DNA of 64,000 bases from the NCBI GenBank assembly GCA_963989245.1, contig OZ022344.1, positions 66,545,950 through 66,609,949 of the forward strand, read 5' to 3'. Shown here one piece after another: positions 59,634-64,000 of the stretch. This DNA comes from Nansenia antarctica. Its lineage: Eukaryota; Chordata; Actinopteri; Argentiniformes; Microstomatidae. Below the pieces are notes generated by a model. The model saw only the letters and a program-made list of their open reading frames with translations. It did not search any database and was not told where the DNA came from. Each line of letters starts with the position of its first letter. Within the stretch, counting starts at the first letter, position 1. Position numbers and translations under genes: made by a program.

Positions 59634-59843
59634 ATAGGCTAGGTGCACCAGCTCCTCTACTTCTTGAAAGGAAGTGGGCATCTTTACTTCCTGTCTCATA
59701 TTGGATTAAGTGATTAATCAGGTGTGTGGCACACCCAGCGCACACCTGATTAATCACTACCAATACCAATAGTATAGGACAGGAAGTAAAGATGCCCACT
59801 TCCTTTCAGGAAATAGAGGAGCTGGTGCACCTAGCCTATTTGA
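59634..59843. mobile_element. foldback MITE with long palindromic arms
   Basis: aggctaggtgcaccagctcc at the left is complemented by ggagctggtgcacctagcct at the right. The arms of about 90 bp meet near 59730 (cacctgattaatcact). Nearly perfect pairing suggests recent origin or gene conversion. Confidence 0.85.
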
Positions 59844-60029
59844 AGGACATACAGCATTTTTTTTTTTTTTTTGAAATAAAATTAGGATTAAACCGAAAAA
59901 AATGTGCAGAGAAAGAATAGAGTAAATTATAACAATCGTATAGAGTGTAGAAGGTCTAGTTGCCTTAGATGGAGCACACATGTTGGCATGCAAGACTCAC
60001 AGGTCAAAAGTCTCTCAGCAGGAGGTTCA

Positions 60030-60295
60030 TGGAGGGGGGGTCTGCAGCGATGGGGGAGGGGTCTTGGAGCGATGGGGGAAGGGTCTTGGAGGGGGGGCCT
60101 GCAGCGATGGGGGAGGGGTCTTGGAGCGATGGGGGAAGGGTCTTGGAGGGGGGGCCTGCAGCGATGGGGGAGGGTCTTGGAGCGATGGGGGAAGGGTCTT
60201 GGAGGGGGGGCCTGCAGCGATGGGGGAGGGTCTTGGAGCGATGGGGGAAGGGTCTTGGAGGGGGGGCCTGCAGCGATGGGGGAGGGTCTTGGAAC
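60030..60295. repeat. G-rich minisatellite, unit about 56 bp
   Basis: About five units with gcagcgatgggggaggg and cttggagcgatgggggaag and ggagggggggcct. The many G-runs could form G-quadruplexes. The flanks share gcatgcaagact-/aaagtctctcagcagga-like sequence on both sides (about 60005 and 60330). Confidence 0.9.
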
Positions 60296-60539
60296 CTCTG
60301 GACATACAGTGGCGCACATTGGCATACGGGTCGAAAGTCTTTCTCAGCAGGACCCTACAGAGTAGAAAAATAGCTGTTAAGGCAAAGTGACATTTTGGCA
60401 CCTAGGCCATTTCCACCAATTGATAAGAAATGCAACAGCATTACAGGCATAAGGCACTGGTCGGGTGAATACATGGTGATGGCTACAATCTTACAGAAAG
60501 GGAAGAGTTCTGTAATTCCCATCCATTAGTATAGTGGTC

Positions 60540-60662
60540 TGACATTGGGTGGATTGTGATGTGCATTCAGGTACCTTTTAAAGTAATCTTGCTCTTCTCC
60601 AGACTCCTTGGCATCTGGGGATAAAAAATCATTAGTTGTGGCACTTTTACGTCCCCTTCTGG
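60540..60662 (-). other. exon-like ORF downstream of the SAM gene
   Basis: A ttttcaccag acceptor precedes RRGRKSATTNDFLSPDAK and an end at NHPPN-like codons. The SAM gene stop is followed by an ATCAG|GTAATT donor-like site at 60758, so this may be a spliced 3' exon or a separate tail. Not recognised. Confidence 0.3.
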
Positions 60663-60763
60663 TGAAAATGAGAACTACAGAATGCAAATAATAAAATACT
60701 GAGTGCATACTGTTTTCAATAAAAATAACAGGACAATATAAATAAAATATGAAATTACCTGAT

Positions 60764-63230
60764 TTAGTCACCATTGTTCCCCAGGTTGTACTGGAAGTCT
60801 GTAAACCTCCTGAGAAGAGTGGACACGTGTGGGTTGACCATTACTGGCTTCTTATGCACTACTCGTCCGGTCCTCTTTGAAGTCACTTTCCCCTTGCTGG
60901 CCTTCGTACCCCTGTCAGGATTTATGCCAATGAAGCGCCTGAAAGATTAAACAAAGATAACACATTGCTTAGGAGAGAGACGCTAGCGGATGTTTAAATA
61001 AATAAACATCAGGTTTTGTTTACATCAGTTCCATAAACGCGTTTGAAAGAACAACCTCCTTTAATTGAAAAATGCCCAGTCACTGAAAAATGACCAGGCG
61101 TAGACACACGGCAATGACCAAAGTCAATGGTACTGTCACTTTGAAAATCTCACCCCTATTGGAATTAAGAGGTCACCATAAAAGTAAAACATTTGAGTGA
61201 TGTAGTGTATTTGTTTTCAAGTTAGTGTGACTGACCTCTGAATGAATTCAAGAGTGGCTGCAGCCTCTTCTTGATAGGCAAGGTTGAAGACATAGTATGT
61301 TGAGAAGAGCGCTGCGAGGCCAGATAACAGGGTTGGTTGTTGGCCTTCGCAAATCACCTGTCCTTCGATGCTCAACAGCCACGGCCCATCCAGAGTGTCA
61401 TCTAAAGGCATATGAGGGAAGTGAGTGAGCGAGTGAGTATGATTATGTGAATGAGAGTGAGCGAGCAAGCATGACACATACCTCGAATGATCAGCCGAGG
61501 ACTCCCAGAGAGCGGAAGAGTTGACTCGACATCCACAGCAGTAGTAGACCTCTGCAGGACACACAAATGAGTGACTGAATGATTGACTGAGTGAGCACAT
61601 GTGAGTGTAACTACACTGGCTGTGTTATAGAAATACTTACGTCTGCATGGAGTAGCAGTCCCTCCTCCCCCTCTCGAAAGTGGGCCATCAGTAGCCTGAG
61701 GACCATGGACACCATCCCATCTCCGGTCTTCCTAAGCACTTCTTTCACTTGGTTGTTGGTTGGTGAATTTTTGAAAAAGTCAATTAAGACTTGCCCGCTT
61801 TCTTGCAGCGCCTGTGCAAGGACATTGCCAACATGGATGTCGGTCAGCATTTGAAAGTGATCAATGATGCCTTTTTGAGTGCAAAGTAAAGGCCACTTGG
61901 CTTTGATTGTTCCAAAGGAAGGGGCTGGTGAGGTGTTCAAGCAGCAGCGCTGCAGGTAGTAAGTCTCCTTCATTAACTTGGACACTTCTTGTCGATCGAT
62001 GGCTGAAGCTCCTTCTTGGTGGTAAAACTCTTCTATTTTGATTCGCTTTGCTTCTTGTTGGACCTCTGTCTCACCAATTGGGATCTCCGGCTGCCACTTT
62101 GTGCACCCGTACATATCTGTGGGGCCCCTCTTCCGTCCACCCTCTGCAGAGTTTGGCTCCTTCCGCTTCTCTGAGCGGCGTCGCACTAAGGTGTTATTTC
62201 TGTTCAGGTTTTCGATTCGTGATTTCAACTGTAGGAGTAGTGACTGCTCACCGGCTGACTGATCACCGTTTCCACTAACGTGGAAATCTGCAAAGCTCTG
62301 CGGGTAGTCCTGCACTATTCTATGGGCAATACAAAGACACTGTGCTCTTGTAGGATTTTTTTCGACTTTCCTTATTTCATCAGCTAGTATCCTGATCATC
62401 TGCCTGCGGTCAGCTGCTGCGGGCCTCTTGCCATTAGTAATGGCTTCCCTTAGGTCCTGTGGCATTTGCTCCCAGGGAATTTGAAATCGTTCAAGCCAAG
62501 TAGAAGATGATGGCAGACTCCTTGACCTCTGGGCTGTAGAGGGCGATGGCAGACTTCTTGGGCTGTGGGCTGTAGATGACGAGGACAGACTTCTTGGGCT
62601 GTGGGCTGTAGATGACGAGGACGATGCCCAACTACTTTGGCTGTGGGCTGTAGAGGACGAGGACAGACTTCTTGGGCTGTAAGCATCTGATGAGGCTGAT
62701 GAAGGACTTCCAGGAGGACCAGGCTCTTGAACAACTAATAAACAGACAATACATGATAAACAAAGTATAATATCACTGCAACACATCACTTACAGTTATG
62801 AGTATGGAACGGACAGTATGAACATTGTTGGGATACTATTCACCGTACTGAGCAGTTGTCCATGAACTTTCCATAAAAGTTGTAGATTCATTAGTGTGGC
62901 ATAGCAGAATCATACTAAATATTATAATTTGGATCCAATGCTATACAAAGTAAAAAATAAATATATATATATATGTACACTGTAGAATATGCATATATAT
63001 ATACCTTTCTTAAATCTGTCAAAGAGTTTTCTTATTTGGATGGGTGGCAACAAGTCAGACAGTGACACCCCGGGTGCTGTCTCAACATACTGGAGGTCTT
63101 CTTTGCTCTCTACGCCGAGTCCAACAAGCCTCTCAGTCAGCTGCTCCACTTTATCAAGGGCCAGATTGGGCAGTGCTTGGGTGATACATTGTTTGATGTC
63201 TTCTGCTAAGTGAGACATTATTCTAGACAT
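60764..63230 (-). CDS. SAM-domain accessory protein, five exons, 576 aa (open)
   Basis: Exons 63005-63230, 61641-62734, 61482-61551, 61236-61401 and 60764-60938 join in consistent phase (1, 0, 1, 2) with GT/AG sites and give 1,731 bases. N-terminus: a SAM-like helical domain (residues about 8-75, ending LPPIQIRKLFDRFKKG). Then a Ser-rich repeat (residues 85-140; SPRSL/TAHS units), the conserved block WLERFQIPWEQMPQDLREAI (about 145-165), RILADEIRKVEKNP, a basic KRKEP stretch, and a C-terminus with CFIG-type RRFIGINPDRGTKASKGKV and NPHVSTLLRR. Many fish carry such SAMD3-like genes of unknown function. It overlaps the transposase stop upstream by 13 bases. It is the only one of the three accessory genes with no break seen. 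Confidence 0.82.
62500..62700. repeat. about 30-60-bp coding repeat in exon 2
   Basis: Repeats of cttgggctgtgggctgtag with atgacgaggacaga encode the SPRSLSSSSTAHS units of the SAM protein. Copy number may vary between alleles. Confidence 0.8.
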
Positions 63231-64000
63231 GGGAAAGAATGGTGAAGGAGAATTACTGACAAGCCACATATTTCATATTCAGGCAAAGGGTAATAATCAG
63301 CAAGACTCTCTTGGTCAATACAACACAGTTGTCTCTGCACAGGTGTGGTTGCAAGGCAATAAATGCCTTGATCAGTGAGCCTCACCGATTGGAAATTTTG
63401 TGTGACAAAAAATACAGACTCTCCCTGAATTATAATAATTCTTATTTTACCAAATATGAGCCCCACATCATTGCTGTTCATTACAAGACACATGTTCTTT
63501 CTATATTTAGTACCCTTCACAATGATGTCATGTGCTACAACAGTGTCAATAGGCTGAAAGTTATGGTGAGAAACTGCTTGTCTAATCTCCTCATTATAGT
63601 CTCCAGAGACAAAATCAGTTGTCTTCTCAGCTACAACACGTGGTGGGAATAAGTTGCCAGCACTTAAGAAAGCTTGAAGAAGCTGATGCCTCTCTGCAAG
63701 AGTAGAACACAAATTCTTAAAATTGTGTAACTTTCTCGCACACTGCTTAAAATATGTGTGCTTACTCTCAAATCTTAGGGTCCACAGACGAATGAGAGGG
63801 CCAAAGCGAACAATCAGGTCTGGGTAATGAGTGATGTAGTGGTGCTTGGGTTTCAGGGGATGATTGGGAAATGCCTCCAATCGAAAATGCAAATACTCAT
63901 CAATCAGAATGCTTAAATAGGCTATCTGACCAGGGGTAATAGTAGGTGCACAAATGAACTCAACGATCTGCCTAAGTTGCAACACTAGTTGCCACACTTT
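63218..64000 (-). CDS. CACTA/Plavaka- or KDZ-like transposase, C-terminal part, runs off the window
   Basis: 260 codons in one frame to TAA at 63218-63220. It contains WQLVLQLRQIVEFICAP, LKPKHHYITHYPDLIVRFGP and RFESKHTYFKQ (with the Glu that I take as the third core residue), then VKGTKYRKNMCLV and ADYYPLPEYEICG. It matches the C-terminal part of the transposase at 57.6-59.1 kb block by block but has no frameshift in view. The upstream part lies beyond 64000. Its stop overlaps the SAM gene start. Confidence 0.78.
   Translation of the reverse strand, partial: KVWQLVLQLRQIVEFICAPTITPGQIAYLSILIDEYLHFRLEAFPNHPLKPKHHYITHYPDLIVRFGPLIRLWTLRFESKHTYFKQCARKLHNFKNLCSTLAERHQLLQAFLSAGNLFPPRVVAEKTTDFVSGDYNEEIRQAVSHHNFQPIDTVVAHDIIVKGTKYRKNMCLVMNSNDVGLIFGKIRIIIIQGESVFFVTQNFQSVRLTDQGIYCLATTPVQRQLCCIDQESLADYYPLPEYEICGLSVILLHHSFPCLE

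Noticed and set aside
59927..60390. Overlapping 124-153-aa frames on both strands
   Set aside because: All come from the G-rich minisatellite.

Overview
The window looks like teleost fish DNA. Introns have vertebrate GT/AG sites, the tRNA-derived SINE tail (cgctttggataaaagcgtct) is typical of teleosts, long (GT)n and minisatellite arrays are common, and hAT elements, a fish-type endogenous retrovirus and multi-exon transposase-linked genes dominate. Only three loci look like ordinary host genes: a three-exon Myb/SANT-like gene (2631-6296, minus), the first exon of a ciliary gene resembling pierce1 (7389-7525, minus), and a complete 7SL SRP RNA gene with an upstream CRE (51928-52226, minus).

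Layout. 1-7.7 kb: VNTR arrays, the Myb/SANT-like gene and the pierce1-like exon. 8.7-12 kb: a tRNA-SINE split by a 1.6-kb DNA transposon, then a C-rich minisatellite. 12.1-13.5 kb: a decayed CACTA/Plavaka- or KDZ-like transposase. 14.0-20.0 kb: an hAT element with a ten-exon ZNF862-like gene. 20.3-43.7 kb: a transposon nest. hAT element A (20328-39778) and hAT element B (39787-43652) sit side by side and share the 8-bp target gtgccgac in three copies. Element A contains hAT element C (20858-24071), a dispersed repeat and a 12.7-kb endogenous retrovirus (25048-37744, minus) with LTRs identical by eye and open gag, pol and env.

44.4-64 kb: two opposite-facing copies of one short hAT element, the 7SL gene, and three multi-exon accessory genes on the minus strand. 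Two have PB1-like N-termini (46.6-50.0 kb and 53.7-57.5 kb, both decayed); one has a SAM-like N-terminus (60764-63230, open, 576 aa). Two accessory genes lie directly downstream of a co-oriented transposase gene. At 63218-63230 the transposase stop and the accessory start overlap. I infer a recurring two-gene mobile unit.

Most unusual observations: (1) the retroviral Pol has a pair of H-x-T motifs between protease and reverse transcriptase that looks like a 2H phosphoesterase domain; (2) its Env has an Ig-V-like segment; (3) the paired transposase/accessory units; (4) the triplicated hAT target site. Exon joins come from reading splice motifs and codon phase by eye. Family names come from motif recognition, not database searches.
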